64,000 bases of DNA, taken from Thuidium tamariscinum. Lineage: Eukaryota; Streptophyta; Bryopsida; Hypnales; Thuidiaceae. The position numbers and the translations under genes were made by a program. Shown piece after piece: positions 1 through 12,400 of the stretch; within the stretch, counting starts at the first letter, position 1; the number at the start of each line of letters is the position of its first letter. The notes under the pieces are model-generated. The model worked only from the letters and a program-made list of their open reading frames with translations. It searched no databases and was not told the DNA's origin. The DNA is taken from positions 15,701,501 to 15,765,500 of the forward strand of contig OX344749.2 in the NCBI GenBank assembly GCA_947034885.2. The letters are read 5' to 3'.

Positions 1-372
1 ATAGTTACCTTAACATAGACAACTATATAACTATAGAAGGTGTCTACATTATAGAATCCTAAGCCTATGGACTTATATATTCTATGCTAGCACTCTCTAC
101 CAACCATTAAATGGATGACATGGATGATTTAGAAAGACTAAGAATAGAATTGGTTTTAGATTGATAAAGGATTACCTAGTGCAAAATTAAAGTAAAAGTA
201 AGGTTGCAATGAGGTACATAAAGGATTTAGAAAGGCCTTCTAAAATTTTCAAAATTAAACTAGTAGAAGTAAGCTTATGAAGCTTAAAGGTATGAAATGC
301 ACTCATCATTGCTTCATAAATTTTGCTATCATTCTCTAAGAACTTCTTAGTAAGGGTTAATTTGGGAAGATT
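1..372. other. AT-rich stretch without a gene
   Basis: No coding region is supported here. The one open frame on the minus strand has low-complexity composition and no recognisable motif. The stretch ends at the ATT that is duplicated on both sides of the CACTA element. Confidence 0.6.
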
Positions 373-2315
373 CACTACAAGAAATTGGGGGTATAAATGA
401 CTGTGCAGTAATGACTGCATGTCCGGTTTCACTAAACAATGACTATTGCTTCTATAATTGCACCAACTCTACCCTGTTCACAATTTTAAAGTCATTCTCT
501 AGTCATGCTTATGACTCGAGGATGGAGAAAGGATGAAACTAGATATTCATTAGTAGAAATTCATTTAAAATGTCACTGACTAATTGCTTGTCATAAACTA
601 TGACTACTTCTTACTATTAAATGACTTTGAGATGACTAGAAGGTTTCAAATAGCCTATAGTGCAATTTTTTGCATTGAAGACGGGCAGGGCACCAAGCTG
701 ACCTGGATGGCAGTCATTTTTTTAATTACTAATCAATGACTGTGTTTTACTAGTATGTGATTGTAAAATGACTACAAAGTCCCAAATTGATTAGAGTGTA
801 ATTTTTTGCACTAAAAAAAGGTTAGGGCACTAAGTTGATGTCAATAGTAATCATTTTTTAATTACTAATCAATGACTGTATTTTACTAATTTGCAACTCT
901 AAAATGACTGCTGATGTGGTCACATTGATCCTTCATTAGATTTGAATTTCTATAATTTTTTAATTTTTTAATATGAAGTTTTTAAAATATTTTTTAATAT
1001 TATAAAAATCAATTCATTCTTATCATTCCTACAATCCTACAATTTCAAGCACTTCCATTCACTAGCCTCAAAAATAGATTTTATTTTTTTATTTTTTTTA
1101 TTTTTATTTTTTTTGGCTTGGTTCCCTTGTTTTTCTTCACAACTCCTTCTAAGGCTGAAAATTTTCCTAATGGATTTTCACTTGTTCTTGAATTTCTACA
1201 ATATGACTGTGTTTTACTACAATGCGACTCTAGAACAACTACAAGGTTGAAAATGATTGCAAGGTCAAAAATGACTACAAGATCCCAAATAGACTATGGT
1301 GCAAATATATTTATAACTTTTGATTTAAGGCTCAAAATCTTAAACGGATTTTTGGAAATGAAAGTAGAATTGATTTCCTAACTTTTGTTAGTTCAAAGTT
1401 TTTTCAAAAAAATTGATTTGCTATGTGTAAATAAGGTTTAAAATTTTACTTGTAACATAATTCCTGCATTTTATATATCCCACATGCTTTGTCTTGCCTC
1501 CTTCTATACCTTTAGTATAAAGGTCTTGTCATTTCATCCTTTTTTACTCTCATACTAAGAGGCTTTGGAAGCCATATGACACATGTGTCAAATGTAATAT
1601 ATGATGTATAAAATATTTTATATGGCATATTATGTATGGTGTATTGGATGTGATGTATTATGTATGATATATGGTGTATGGCTTATTGTGTATGATATAG
1701 TACTATAGAACTTTGAATGTATTCATATGTGACTATGAAATGACTTATTCCATTCTAACTTTTGAATGACTACATTATAACTTTAAAATGACTTATGCAT
1801 GACTCTAATGTGGATGTTTACGTCAGCAGTGCTTTGATTGTATCACAACTACATAATGACTTTAAAATGACTTTAAAATGACTTCTACATGACTCTGATA
1901 TTTATGTCAACAATATTTTAATTGTATTACAATTACAAAATGACTTTAAAATGACTTCTATATGACTCTGATATAGATGTCCACGTCAGCAGTGCTTTGA
2001 TTGTATTACAACTACAAAATGATTGCTTCATAGGCTGATGTGGATGTCCATGTTTGCAAAATTTTCTTAAAAAATGGGCAGCTACCCGAACTTTTCAAAA
2101 AATTTGTTTGTCCACTTCATCTGCCATGTAGACTTTGTCATCTATTTTCATCCAAGGCCAAAAATGGATGGTGATAATAGAATTGTAGTCATTTAAAGAA
2201 TGACTTGTCCACTATGACTTCAAGGGCTCAAAGTCATTTTTTTGTCATCGTGGTCCGAAATGACTGTTTTGCAGTCATTCAAGACAGTCATTTATACCCC
2301 TAGTTTCTTGTAGTG
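373..2315. mobile_element. Non-autonomous CACTA (En/Spm-like) transposon
   Basis: The left end reads CACTACAAGAAATTGGGGGT and the right end is its near-perfect inverted complement. The first 12 bases match the plant CACTA consensus CACTACAAGAAA. ATT at 370-372 and ATT at 2316-2318 form the 3-bp target duplication expected for this superfamily. The interior is packed with AATGACT/AGTCATT motifs, which fits the subterminal transposase-binding repeats of CACTA elements. It also holds tandem units of about 135 bp (around 660-910) and about 80 bp (around 1820-2030). There is no transposase frame (longest frame 87 codons), so movement would need a transposase supplied elsewhere. Confidence 0.93.
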
Positions 2316-2318
2316 ATT

Positions 2319-3568
2319 GGCAAGGATGCAAAATAATTTAAAATCTAACAAATTGGGCTAGGCCTAGAAGACTCAAAACAAGCACCTTGTATGTACGTAT
2401 GTATGTTGTCAACTCAATCCAATTGCATCCTTCCAACATCTCAAGCCATAAATGTTGGACTACAAATGGTAGACAATTATAGACAAGGTTACAACTGAGT
2501 AGGAGTTGATTATGGGTATGCATTACCTTTTGGTGGTTTGGATGTTTGTATTTATCACAGTTCTGCAGAAGTAGGATAGATCCATTCTATATATCATAAA
2601 GGGAACATTGATCCTTTTATAATTAATATTAGTGTGCCTTGTGCTGATGTTGTAGTCATAACTAAAGTAGAAGTAATTTTCTAATTTTTGAAAATCATAA
2701 AAACTTTGAAATTCAATAACTTTCACACCGTAGGTTGGAACACCACGAAACCAAGCCCGTGCACCCACCCTTGCCGAGAGCTTTTTGACAGTACTAAACA
2801 TGCGATTGGGGATGCATGGTCCGAAAGATCTCAATGTGACAAACAAACAAACAAAACAAACTACCTGTCTTAAGGTATAGATATACCCGTATAAAGCCCC
2901 CAAGCTCCCACCAGAAACCTTGCTCGCTCGCTTTCTCCTTCCGCGGAGCAGAAAGCCTGCTGAAGAGAGGTGTGAGAAATTGCGTAAAGTTGCATACATT
3001 CATGGTCAAGGTCCTCATAAGATGCAGCAGGGTGTATTCATGGAAGATCCTCGGGTCCGGGTAGTCTCGAAACAGAGTGTAACTGAGCTTCCATGCGCAG
3101 AGAGGGATTCAAAATTGAAAGATTAACATAATTTCTATTCATTTTTAACCGTTCTCACTTTCAGTTGCGCATACTTGCTCCGTCAAGGAGATCGACTCAT
3201 TGCGTGGACTTCAACTGTACCAACTGATCCATCCACTGGCCTATGTTTTTGAAATAATTAAGGATCGAGCCAGCACGAACTGACTGAATACTACTGCAGC
3301 ATTAATTCTGCAAGAGTTTCAACAGGAGTTCGATGGTACTTCTCAACTCCCTTTCTATGCTTTTCATTCTGTTTACAATTGTGGAAATGTATATCAATAA
3401 GTAATGTACAGCATACCATGGTGGTTGTCTATGTGTGAAGCTACTTCACCAGGAATCAATGGCATGCGTTCAAGCTGGAGAGCGAGGTTGCTTTCGAAGG
3501 TTCATCTGTTTCAAACTTCACCGTCTCTAGAGTGCACCATCTGTGCAGGGTCCCGAACCGCCTTCGAT
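2319..3568. other. Region between CACTA element and coiled-coil gene
   Basis: This lies 3' of the minus-strand coiled-coil gene. It contains a dispersed repeat copy (about 2640-2870) and otherwise only short open frames on both strands with no family resemblance. The part next to 3568 may include the 3' UTR of the gene. No polyadenylation site was assigned. Confidence 0.4.
2640..2870 (+). repeat. Dispersed repeat family D1, copy 1
   Basis: The core includes CACCGTAGGTTGGAACACCA, then GCCCGTGCACCC, then a segment ending in GATCTCAATGTGACAAACAAAC. Related copies lie at about 60230-60437 (same strand) and, inverted and more decayed, at about 31124-31335 and 8003-8170. All are preceded by an ATTTTCTAATTTTT-like stretch. 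No coding frame is conserved. It may be a terminal fragment of a retroelement, but no termini or target duplication were identified. Confidence 0.7.
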
Positions 3569-5813
3569 CTAGTCTGCATCCGGAATACCTTCGGGATAGT
3601 ACAGCAGCGCATGTCCCCGGTTTCGACTACCCTGGCTGGAATCTGTGTCCATGGTGGCCGCATACATGTACTCGGAGGTGGGAGGAAAGGAAGCGGTGGA
3701 GGACATGGAGGACATGGAGGACATGGGTGGGAAAGTCGAAATGGACGTGTCGTAGTGCACGGCGCTCAGCGTTTTATGCAACACTTTCGCATCTCGGAAG
3801 GTGGTACTGTCGTACAATCTCCCGGTGTCTCGATTGCTGGCCAGAAAGGCCTCCAGATCGGCCCGAATGTCGTCCAAGGCGGCACTTTTGCTCTCCAGCG
3901 CTAAACTCGCTTCGCCCAGCTTCATCTGCACGCGCTCCTCCCGCCAGACCTCCGCTGTCTGCAGCATTCTTCGCTCCTCTTCGAGCTCCTCCCGCGCGCG
4001 CTTGAGCTCTTCCATCTCGCTGACCCTGTGGTTGTCATTCTCCCGGGCCAGGTCGTGACAAATCTCCTCCACCGCCTGCCGGGCCTCGCGCTCGCTCTCG
4101 AGCTCTTTCACCAGTTTGGCTACCACTGCTTGGGACTCCGCGAGGTCTTTCACCAGCCTCCGGTTGGTACTTTCCACTCTCTGCTTGGCCTTCCGCTCTT
4201 CGTCTAACTCCTCTTTCACCGATTGCACGGCAGCTCGCACCGCCTCCTTCTCTTTCGCCTTCCAGCTCATCTTCTCATCCGAAAACCGCTTCATGAGACC
4301 CTCCATCTCACGTCGCGCAATCCTTTGAGGAATCTCCAGCTCCATCACGCGGGAGTGCGCTTCCATCAACTGCTCGTGCAAGGCCGCCGTTAAACTGAGA
4401 CTGGTATTGTGCTGCTCCTCCAGCAGGTGGATTTGACTGAAGACTTTCAGCAGCTCCTGGGAGGTCGTGGGAGTGCCATCGATCTCGCCCTTCCCGGTCG
4501 TTGCGAAAATAGGACTAGGGATGTGTCTTCGCCTGTCAACCTGCCATTTCCAGTTTCATTCACGCTATGTGTATCATATATGTGCGAAATATTGCTGGCT
4601 GAAATGTTACTGTACTGTGCTGATTTTCACGCACGAAAATTGTAGTAACGAATAGCATAAATCGGTGTGCACAGCTAAAAATTCACTCTGAGCTTTTCAA
4701 AAAAGAGTTGAAGGCAGAGAGCAAAATTTCATCTGTTGAGCTATTCACATATTGAACAGATTCGACTCTTGAATCCAAAGATCTCTCCACAGCTCCCAAA
4801 TCACACTCCTACGTATGTTAAACTGCTTAAAGTGAATTTCTATTGATCACTATGTATGAATTTAGAATGCTGTTTGAAAGAAGGAGACTTTAGGCGACTA
4901 GAGAACCCTTATGCCATTCAAAGATCGATCCGGGCCATATCCAAGACAAATGTACTGGATATTCATGAAATTCAAAAGGTGTTCAGACAAATTATCCTGA
5001 AGACATTACTTACTTACCACAGTGGGAGTACTGGGAGCATGAGCAGACTCGTCGCCAGGATCCACGGCGCTTTTCGTCAACAATCTATGAAGATGAGTTT
5101 GCTCGCCTCTGTGTGCTCCTGTCTGAGGCAGCAAACTTCAATTCCGTTAAATTGGCAGTATTCCATTAAAATGAAGCGGTGGACCCTCAAGAAAGAAAGG
5201 AACGAAATGATTAAGGGAGCCGGGCGAGGAATGGCGGTAGAAATCCTAGCTTCGCGGTTCACACTATGGTGGATGCAGAGCAAATTTGGCACAAGCTAAT
5301 GTAGATGTCAAAATGGCACATGGAATACTTCCAGGTTAACAGAATTGACGTTAGCAGCAAATGAAACTGACTCCACCAATCAAAAAGGATCTGAAAATCT
5401 CACAAAATTTGCGATTGATGGATGAACAAAGCTTGCGATACATGTTCTGTCCAAATGCACGGCAACATACGCACCTTCAGTTGGCGATGGGTAAGGACGT
5501 AATCCGGCTGCGAGAAAGGGCTGTCGGATGGCGGAGCATCGTTCACTTCGGACGGCGAGTTCCAAGGGATCCAATCGGGGCTGTACAGGCAGGCAGGCAG
5601 ACAAACGGGAAGAGGCAAGTCTTGAAGCTCCCACAGCGACGACGCCAGTTTTCGTGCCGACGGGGGAGGAGCTTCGGAAGGTGTAGCCATCACCAGCCCT
5701 GCTTCGTAGAGCTGGTAATCGCTGAACGCCTGCTTCCATCTGTGCACGGGGGTCGCCGGCGTCGCCGATCGTCGGCCCTTCGTTCGCTTGGATGATTTCT
5801 CACGCCTGTTCAT
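3569..5813 (-). CDS. At5g41620/BRANCHLESS TRICHOME-like coiled-coil protein
   Basis: Two exons: 5813-5475 and 4540-3569 (436 aa, phase 0). The donor is CTGAAG|GTGCGT and the acceptor is GGCAG|GTTGAC. Exon 1 has a basic start (MNRREKSSKRTK), a TPATPVHRWK motif near residue 20, and PSARKLASSLWELQDLPLP near 51-69, the N-terminal signature of the plant At5g41620 family. Exon 2 begins with an RRRH motif, then a TTSQELLKVFSQIHLLEEQ block, then about 200 residues of heptad-rich coiled coil. The C-terminal tail is Ser-rich with three MSS repeats from a 9-bp tandem repeat. Relatives include BRANCHLESS TRICHOME, linked to cytoskeleton and cell-shape control; the function here is inferred from family only. 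The 934-bp intron holds an unexplained coding-like segment. Confidence 0.85.
4856..5299 (+). pseudogene. Coding-like segment inside the coiled-coil gene intron
   Basis: On the plus strand, antisense to the host gene, two overlapping frames look protein-like. Frame one runs 147 codons and has an EIQKVFRQIILK stretch. A second frame from about 4999 reads YPEDITYLPQWEYWEHEQ and continues through DPRRFSSTIYEDEFARLCVL before a stop near 5167. AG at 4999-5000 could be a splice acceptor for the second frame. Composition is richer in GC than the surrounding intron. No family was recognised. It could be a captured exon, a decayed gene copy or chance. Confidence 0.25.
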
Positions 5814-7300
5814 TATAATCTTAACTGAGAGTACTCTGTCGATCTCCCTGTTGTGCCGTGCACCTCTTGTTCGATCTCACACGAGGATTTCGGAAAATTG
5901 GGGCCCCATTTCCCAATTCATTGATGCCGTAACGTGTATTCTCTTCGAAACTTATTAACTAGGGTGATTTCCTCTATTCAGCTAGAGAGATTGCCCTATC
6001 ATCAGTCCGTAAGAGTGAGTCAATGCCGTTTCTAGCTTGCAGGACTCTCTACCACGAACTCACTGATGAATTGAAGAAGCACCGGCTAGCACACCACGAG
6101 GTGGTCCTGCTGCGATCCCAATTTGGCTAATTCTCTCTAAGACTGCTAATCGCCGCCTTCGTGAACTGTAATTAGCTGGAATTGACCTAGAGATGTTACC
6201 CTCGACAATTCCATTCAACGAGAGCCCCAACTGTGCAACAAACTTGGAGCAGATCGATCGCTACTCTCTTCTCAGCTGGAAATAGGCCTGGCCACGACCT
6301 AAACCAACGAAGCCTCCAACGTCTTTAACCACCACCTGGGCGGCAGTTGAAAACTCTGAGACAACCACAAGACCGCTGCCAATGTGCGAAACCATTACCC
6401 AATTCGAAACCCCTGTCATAAACAGGAATCTATGCAAGGCATGAAATCTATCACACTCCTGAGCGGTGGACGAGCACAAGACTGTAATTTCCGAGTCTCA
6501 AGCTCCTGACCTAGTACTCCTGAATCCTGCTTTTCCGGGTCCTGAAATTCCTCTCGCAGGGGCCGGAATCTGCCGTTGATGACAGTCCAAAGCAGGAGTG
6601 AGTAGAAGTGTCGGAGACGGCAATCCCCTGGCCACATCAGCCCTTGAGCAGGTGGTAAGGTGCTGCTCGTGCAAGTCTATATTAAGCTCAAATCCTGCTC
6701 TCACTCATCACTAGCCGATCGACGAATTGGGCAAACCAGTGCAAGTCTGGAGACGAAGACCGGTGAAAGGAGTCCCAGTCCCAGTCCCAGTCCCAGGTGT
6801 TTGATTGGAATATTCTTATCGTGTGTGTTAGGACAGGAAGGTTGGTGATTCTCTTGGGCTCTGGGGGAGCTCAATCCGGAGTCTGGGCTGTGCCGGCCAC
6901 ACCGACCATGATGCCTTTTGAGTGATGCGTACGGAATCCACGAGGACACGAACAACTTCGTGCGTTTGTCCCTTCAACTGCGAGGTTCGGAATCTAGGAT
7001 TCAGAACGGCTTCAACAAGAGAATCAATGGTTGGTTTGCTCGGGGTACGGGGTGGGATTCTGATCCTGCGCTTTCGATGAGATGCACAAGTGTCTATACT
7101 GGTGGACTTAACGCTTAAACAACGGGCTGGTGACCGTGGAAAGCGTCCATTTTGATACCATGGGAATCACTGGTTTAAAAAAAATCTAAAAGCATGTAGT
7201 GGAAGTCAAACTATTGGAGAAGATCTTTCCTTTCCACCCCTAATTGTGGGGATGAACAGTTGCATTTTTGTCCTAAACAACAAGATGTTCTCATTCATTG
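5814..7300. promoter_or_regulatory. Upstream region of the coiled-coil gene
   Basis: This GC-richer stretch precedes the start codon at 5813 and presumably holds the promoter and 5' UTR. No TATA box or transcription start was assigned. Open frames on both strands (for example 6261-7118) show no recognisable family and are treated as chance. A short CCCAGT tandem lies at 6771-6796. Confidence 0.35.
6771..6796 (+). repeat. CCCAGT hexanucleotide microsatellite
   Basis: About four perfect tandem copies of a CCCAGT unit. On the opposite strand it reads as a Gly-Leu repeat in a chance open frame. Confidence 0.9.
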
Positions 7301-8002
7301 CTATTGTTTATGGATTCAGGTGGACACCTTAAATGCCTCTATTTACTATTGTATCTCGTGACTACTGTTATATTGGTCAAGATTTTCTATTTTCTTATTG
7401 GCAAGTAAAAAAGAGGTTCCAACATATCAAAGAACATGACATTTGGATATTGCATGTATGCAAAGGTTACAAAGGATCAAAGTTACACCGAAATCAACAA
7501 GACATTTGGATGTTAACCTTGTAAAGATGACTTTGTTATTAATTGTAGAAAAAAGAACACCTATTGGTTCAATAATTAGAGACTTTTGGTAGCTACCTTG
7601 GTCATTGGAGGTTACATCTTTGCTTGGTTGAAGTAGGTATACTTGAGACTAACAATGCCAACCAAAACCATCATTACCAACTCTTATTAAAGTACATCAT
7701 GTCACTTTTCTTAGTTTGTTGGTTTGGGTTGTAATTACCTTAAATGCTATGATGACAATATCACAAATTTAACTTAGCGTACCAAAGTCCAATTTTGAAA
7801 AATAGAAATTGTTGTTTTGGTGAATTTTTGAAGTTCTATGCTTTAAGTGTTCCAAATATATCATTCATATACATATAAATTAGCCCAAAGTAATAGTTTT
7901 TAGACAATCCACCCTAGAATACTAAAGATTTAAAGTTTCATATTATATTTGTCAAGAAAAATACCAAGATCTAAATGTTAAATTAAATTATCTCATCTTC
8001 TA

Positions 8003-8170
8003 TTGTCTATTGAGATCGTCTAGACTATGCATCCTTAACCACATTTTGTACCTTTAGAAAGCTCTATTCAAGAAAGGGTGCACTAGCTTTATTTCATAAT
8101 ATTTTGACTCACAATAAAAAAGATATTTTATCTCAAATTTTCTATGAATTAAAATATTAGAAAATGACTT
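8003..8170 (-). repeat. Dispersed repeat family D1, copy 4 (decayed, inverted)
   Basis: It shares the order TTGAGATC, ACTATGCA, GTACC, AGAAAGCTCT, then GGTGCACTAGCTTT with the better preserved inverted copy at 31124-31335. It is heavily diverged and its ends are unclear. Confidence 0.5.
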
Positions 8171-8252
8171 TTCTTTTTCTTTCAATATACCGTGGCGAAG
8201 GTAGAAGGCACACTAATATAGATTAAAAGGAAGAAAGAAACCCCTCTGTAAC

Positions 8253-8778
8253 ACAACTAGGAATGTCACAATGACAATGTGATGAAAAGAGGCAACATAG
8301 CTTGTTTGTAATCTCCCTGAAACACACACATACACACACCCTCATTGGAAAATTAGGAGCCATTGGATTTGAAATCAAAAAAATCCCACCCTCCTCCAAG
8401 AAAAATCAACAATTGTTGGATATGTATACTAATTACAGATACGGATATTGGAAATGGATATTTGATACACAAACTGCATACAAGTATCGGATATGGGTAC
8501 TAAAACTAAATACGAATACAATAATGCAAACATGAATGCCATTTATCCCATACTAATTGTATGGAGGCCCACCCTCCCAAAATTATATGACGGGGTATGC
8601 AAAATTAATTAAAAAAATTAATATTTAAATTTTCATATTTAAATCAGATTGGGTGGGGTGGGGCGGGGCGGGGCGGGGGTGGGAAAATAATTAAAACTTA
8701 AAAATTTAAAATTTTTTGAGCTCATTGTGACAGTTTTGTCAGTGACAATGACAATGAGCTCACAACTGGAATGTCACA
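8253..8778. mobile_element. Hairpin-ended element, copy A
   Basis: Flanked by direct repeats ACAACTAGGAATGTCACA (8253-8270) and ACAACTGGAATGTCACA (8762-8778). The body starts with AATGTGATGAAAAGAGGCAA, passes through ATGGATAC-type AT-rich sequence and a G-run tract at 8651-8683, and ends in a hairpin whose arms are GAGCTCATTGT and ACAATGAGCTC. Copy B at 17678-18342 has the same order of parts. No protein is encoded. The superfamily is not recognised. Confidence 0.7.
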
Positions 8779-9490
8779 GTTACAGCACCAATACAGTTTA
8801 GTTTATTTTTTGGCCGGTTTGTTTATTAACTTTATTGTTTGAAGACATACCCATGGATTTCCAAGATTATAGAGCCAAAAACGAAGTTCCTTTGGATACT
8901 GTCAAGTCTCAAAAGAAGTGAAAATGCGTACTGACTACTGAGGTGGTTTCACATGGATTAGATCTATCTTACATCAAACGTAGTTTTGAATTTTTAAGCA
9001 TTTCTGCAAATTCTTTAGGAATAAACAGGCAAGGTTCAATTGATACAGAGTCCGAAGTGTGAAGCTTCCGAATCGAAGTTCAACGGCAACACGAAGACGT
9101 ACAAACTTGCGAGTCCACTTAATGAATTGAAGCAATTCACTTCTCACATCTAAGGGTGTATCTTAGACTCAATTTATAAAATTTAATACTAGATTGCGAA
9201 CATCAACCCCACTCAGTCAATCACTATGTGCCCTGCAAACAAGCTACTCTTGCAATTTCCCAAAACTTTATCTATTCAAACTTTTATCTAAAAAGCAAAA
9301 TCCTTACTTAATTCTAATGATAAGCAGGTGGATGCAATGGAATTTCAAACTGATTAGAAGTTGTCAGTTTGACATCCTTTTAACTCCTGTGGATCCAAAA
9401 ATGTGCTATCAGCAATATACAATGGGACTTACAGGACTCTCGTCAATGTGACGATTGAAAGCTTGAATGATTCAGGAGAAATTTGCAATT

Positions 9491-12400
9491 TCAAAATCTT
9501 TCGAAAGTGGCACCACCGAACGTCGGTGTCAGTAATCTGAATAGTCCGTCTGGGTTATCCGTGTGTACCTGAACAAGCAGAGCGGTTCCCTGTCAGCCTC
9601 AAATCCAGATTATGAAATGACGCGCAACCAAACTTACCAGACTGAACGAAGCTCTCAAGATTTCAGACAGAGAATTCGATGCCATTCTAATATCAAGATA
9701 AAATTTATTAAATGAAAATCTTTCTAACAAGAAGCTACGCTACGAGAAGCTCATAGCAGAGTAGCAACAAAGCTCAGGGCGGCTCAGTGGCTTCATTCAT
9801 AGCGCAGCTGCACTAAAGATGTTGCCTATTTCAGGGGCTAAAACCAGTATCCTGAGTATGAACAAACCTTGAACATAAGAAACTACTCGAACTTTCTCAC
9901 TTGTGTTGATGCAATGCAACAAACTGAACACCAAGAAAAACGTACCCAATGTCCTGCATCCTCAAGTACATGCATCTGCACTCCAGCACCTTCAGTAGAG
10001 GCAATCTGCTCTGCAACGTGAATCCTTTGCACATCTTCGTGGGCCCAACGATGCAAACTTCTCTCTGCTCTTAAGAAATTGATGTGGACCCCCTCCGGAA
10101 CATCGTCTACTAATGACCTGTCGGTTTCAGTCATAAAAGGATCAGTCCTATCCTGTGTGCTCGTAATTTTCGGTAAAAAACATGCACATCAGAAAGTGAA
10201 GTGGCAGACATTTCAGAAGCCTGCACAGCTGATAATGTGCCTGAAGTTCAAAAATTCAGGGCTTTGCATGATAGATAAAGTGGAGAGTAGTCTACCACAA
10301 GTTCGTATCTTCATAAGATTTGTACATATCGGCAATACCCTCCAGATCAAACACCCATTTATAGCCTGAGTTGCCTCCCTGGCCCACTGCTGTGGTTGAT
10401 TTCAAGTTGGTAGTCATCCACTGCGGAAACCACCAGACAATATTTTGAGATTTAGATACACACTTGAGGCATGAGGAAAAGGATGATAAAACCCGTCTCC
10501 TATCTGACCCCAGTTACCAACAGCAACTCCTCTGTTCATATACTTCGTTGGACTTATTAGTAATGGTGTCAGCAGGACATAGCTAAATGCTTACGACCAC
10601 TGGTCTTTGAATGAAATTAGAGTTGCCTACTGTCACATGTAATGAACGCCAACCACCCGTTTTGAAATTGCATGAGAAATTCATGAACAGCGATAAATTT
10701 TTTGATCTCAACAGATTTCTCATACCCAAATTTCTCTTCACAGTATCTTCCAGCTTACACACGATTGTCTACACACTTAAAGCAGGAGGGTTCTCAACAG
10801 CACGGAAGCGTCTCATACACACTAGTCATTATCAAGCGACGAGTAAGGTGCAGCTCAAAACCTGGGCAACACCAGCAGAAAATCCCTTGTGGGAGAGGGA
10901 ATCAATCAAAGCTCTTCTTGAGGGAAGCTGGATAGTGCAAGCAACAAGAGATTTGACATTAGGCCAACAGAAAGAAATTAGTTTAATACCTGAAACTGTA
11001 AGAAGACAATCAGGCTTAGCAATTGCTGGAATGCTTGAACTTGTGAAGCTCACTAAATATTATAAGGATGTAGTATTACCCAGGACGGCATCTGACGAAG
11101 AGCTGCGATAAGTTGCCCAGGATGGTCCTCGCCATCTCCACCAGATCGCACTTTGCCAGGAGTGGCATCTAACACCCAGACCTACACCAGACCATTTTAG
11201 CTTGTGAGATTCTCATTAGGCATGTGCTGCCCGACCAAAGACTACAAATCTTACATGTCAAAAAAGAGTTTATTTCATTTGGGTCACTCGGGTAACATGA
11301 AGCTTGAAACTAATGGTCATTAATTGTGGGAGTAAAGAGGCAATTGGTAGTAAACGTACTCGAACAGGACGTGCGAGAGGCTTGGCTGCTTGATCCACCA
11401 TGCTCATGGCCACTACAAAGATCCAGAACTCCACATCAGTTTAAGACCATTAAAACTTCACAAACCTACAAGAAAGTCAGAGGACCTAGCTGAAATTCTA
11501 GAAGACTTTGACCCCCAAATGACCAAGGCTTACTGTTCAGAAAATGACCAATTCGATTGGTCATAATGTGAAACTATTTTTCAGATGGGGCCGAATTTTC
11601 TATTATCAAAAATTAGGGAGGAAACATTTCATGTGTCGGTCGAAAAAATAAATGAAACTGGAAAATTGGAAAGAAAGTACTGTATGACCTACTCAGAACT
11701 GGAAAATCAGATATGAGGCCAAATTTGGAACTCTTGGTGCTTGGGGAAAAACGTCACTAAAGGAGATCGTAACTAAACACCGCTCTAGATAAGTATAGAG
11801 CCGTTCCCGTGTTATAGCAGACGAAGCAGCAAGTGACCAATCATCATCACAAGTAGTGTGCAAACATCCATAGCTAATCAGCTTTTTCTCTAGTGGATTC
11901 CATTCACCAGAAAGAATCGCACTTTCAAGTTGAATAGAGAGAAGGACGTACCTTTTCCCCCAAAACTATGACCTATTAGAACACGAGGAGTGAGCCTCAG
12001 CTGCCCCATCTGTAATGGGCCCAACATGAATAAATCAAAATAAGAGAATCGATGGCAATCAACGAAATGCACTCAAACAGATAAAAACAGATAAAGACTG
12101 GAATCTAATCCAAGTCACTTCCAGGGAAAACGATCTTTCCAGAAGACATTAGCTAGTTTAGGGGGCATACCAGCTGCAGAACATCATGAGCCGCAGACAC
12201 CACAGAATGAGGTCCACGCTTCTTCAGAGCGGCAGACTCCCCATGACATCGGAGATCGACTAATAGAAACTGCGACATCCACAAGCACGAACTAAGCATT
12301 TGATTCCTTGTTACACGATTCCGCAATCTAATCCAAGTCACTTCAATTATTTCCGTCGAGGTGATCAGACATTCAAGGAAAACCAACGTTAAGAAATTTC

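Larger units (their letters stand above)
7300..9490. other. Repeat-rich intergenic stretch 3' of the hydrolase gene
   Basis: No gene is supported. The stretch holds a fragment resembling the family at 53981-54261 (about 7360-7510), a decayed D1 repeat (about 8003-8170) and copy A of a hairpin-ended element (8253-8778). The part next to 9490 may be the 3' UTR of the minus-strand hydrolase. Confidence 0.5.

Noticed and set aside
2523..3018. Overlapping minus-strand frames of 74 and 158 codons
   Set aside because: They run through the D1 repeat and have no recognisable motif; the repeat's other copies do not keep the frame.
3404..4058. Several plus-strand open frames of 85-166 codons
   Set aside because: They are antisense shadows of the coiled-coil exon; Ser/Arg-rich translations arise from the reverse of Glu/Lys/Leu-rich codons.
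4856..5010. J-domain (DnaJ) reading of the EIQKVFRQIILK segment
   Set aside because: The diagnostic HPD motif is absent and only a short helix resembles the family.
10611..11111. 166-codon plus-strand open frame
   Set aside because: It overlaps two hydrolase exons (11080-11181 and 10862-10927) in antisense; the minus-strand exons match the family and phase, and this frame has no family resemblance.
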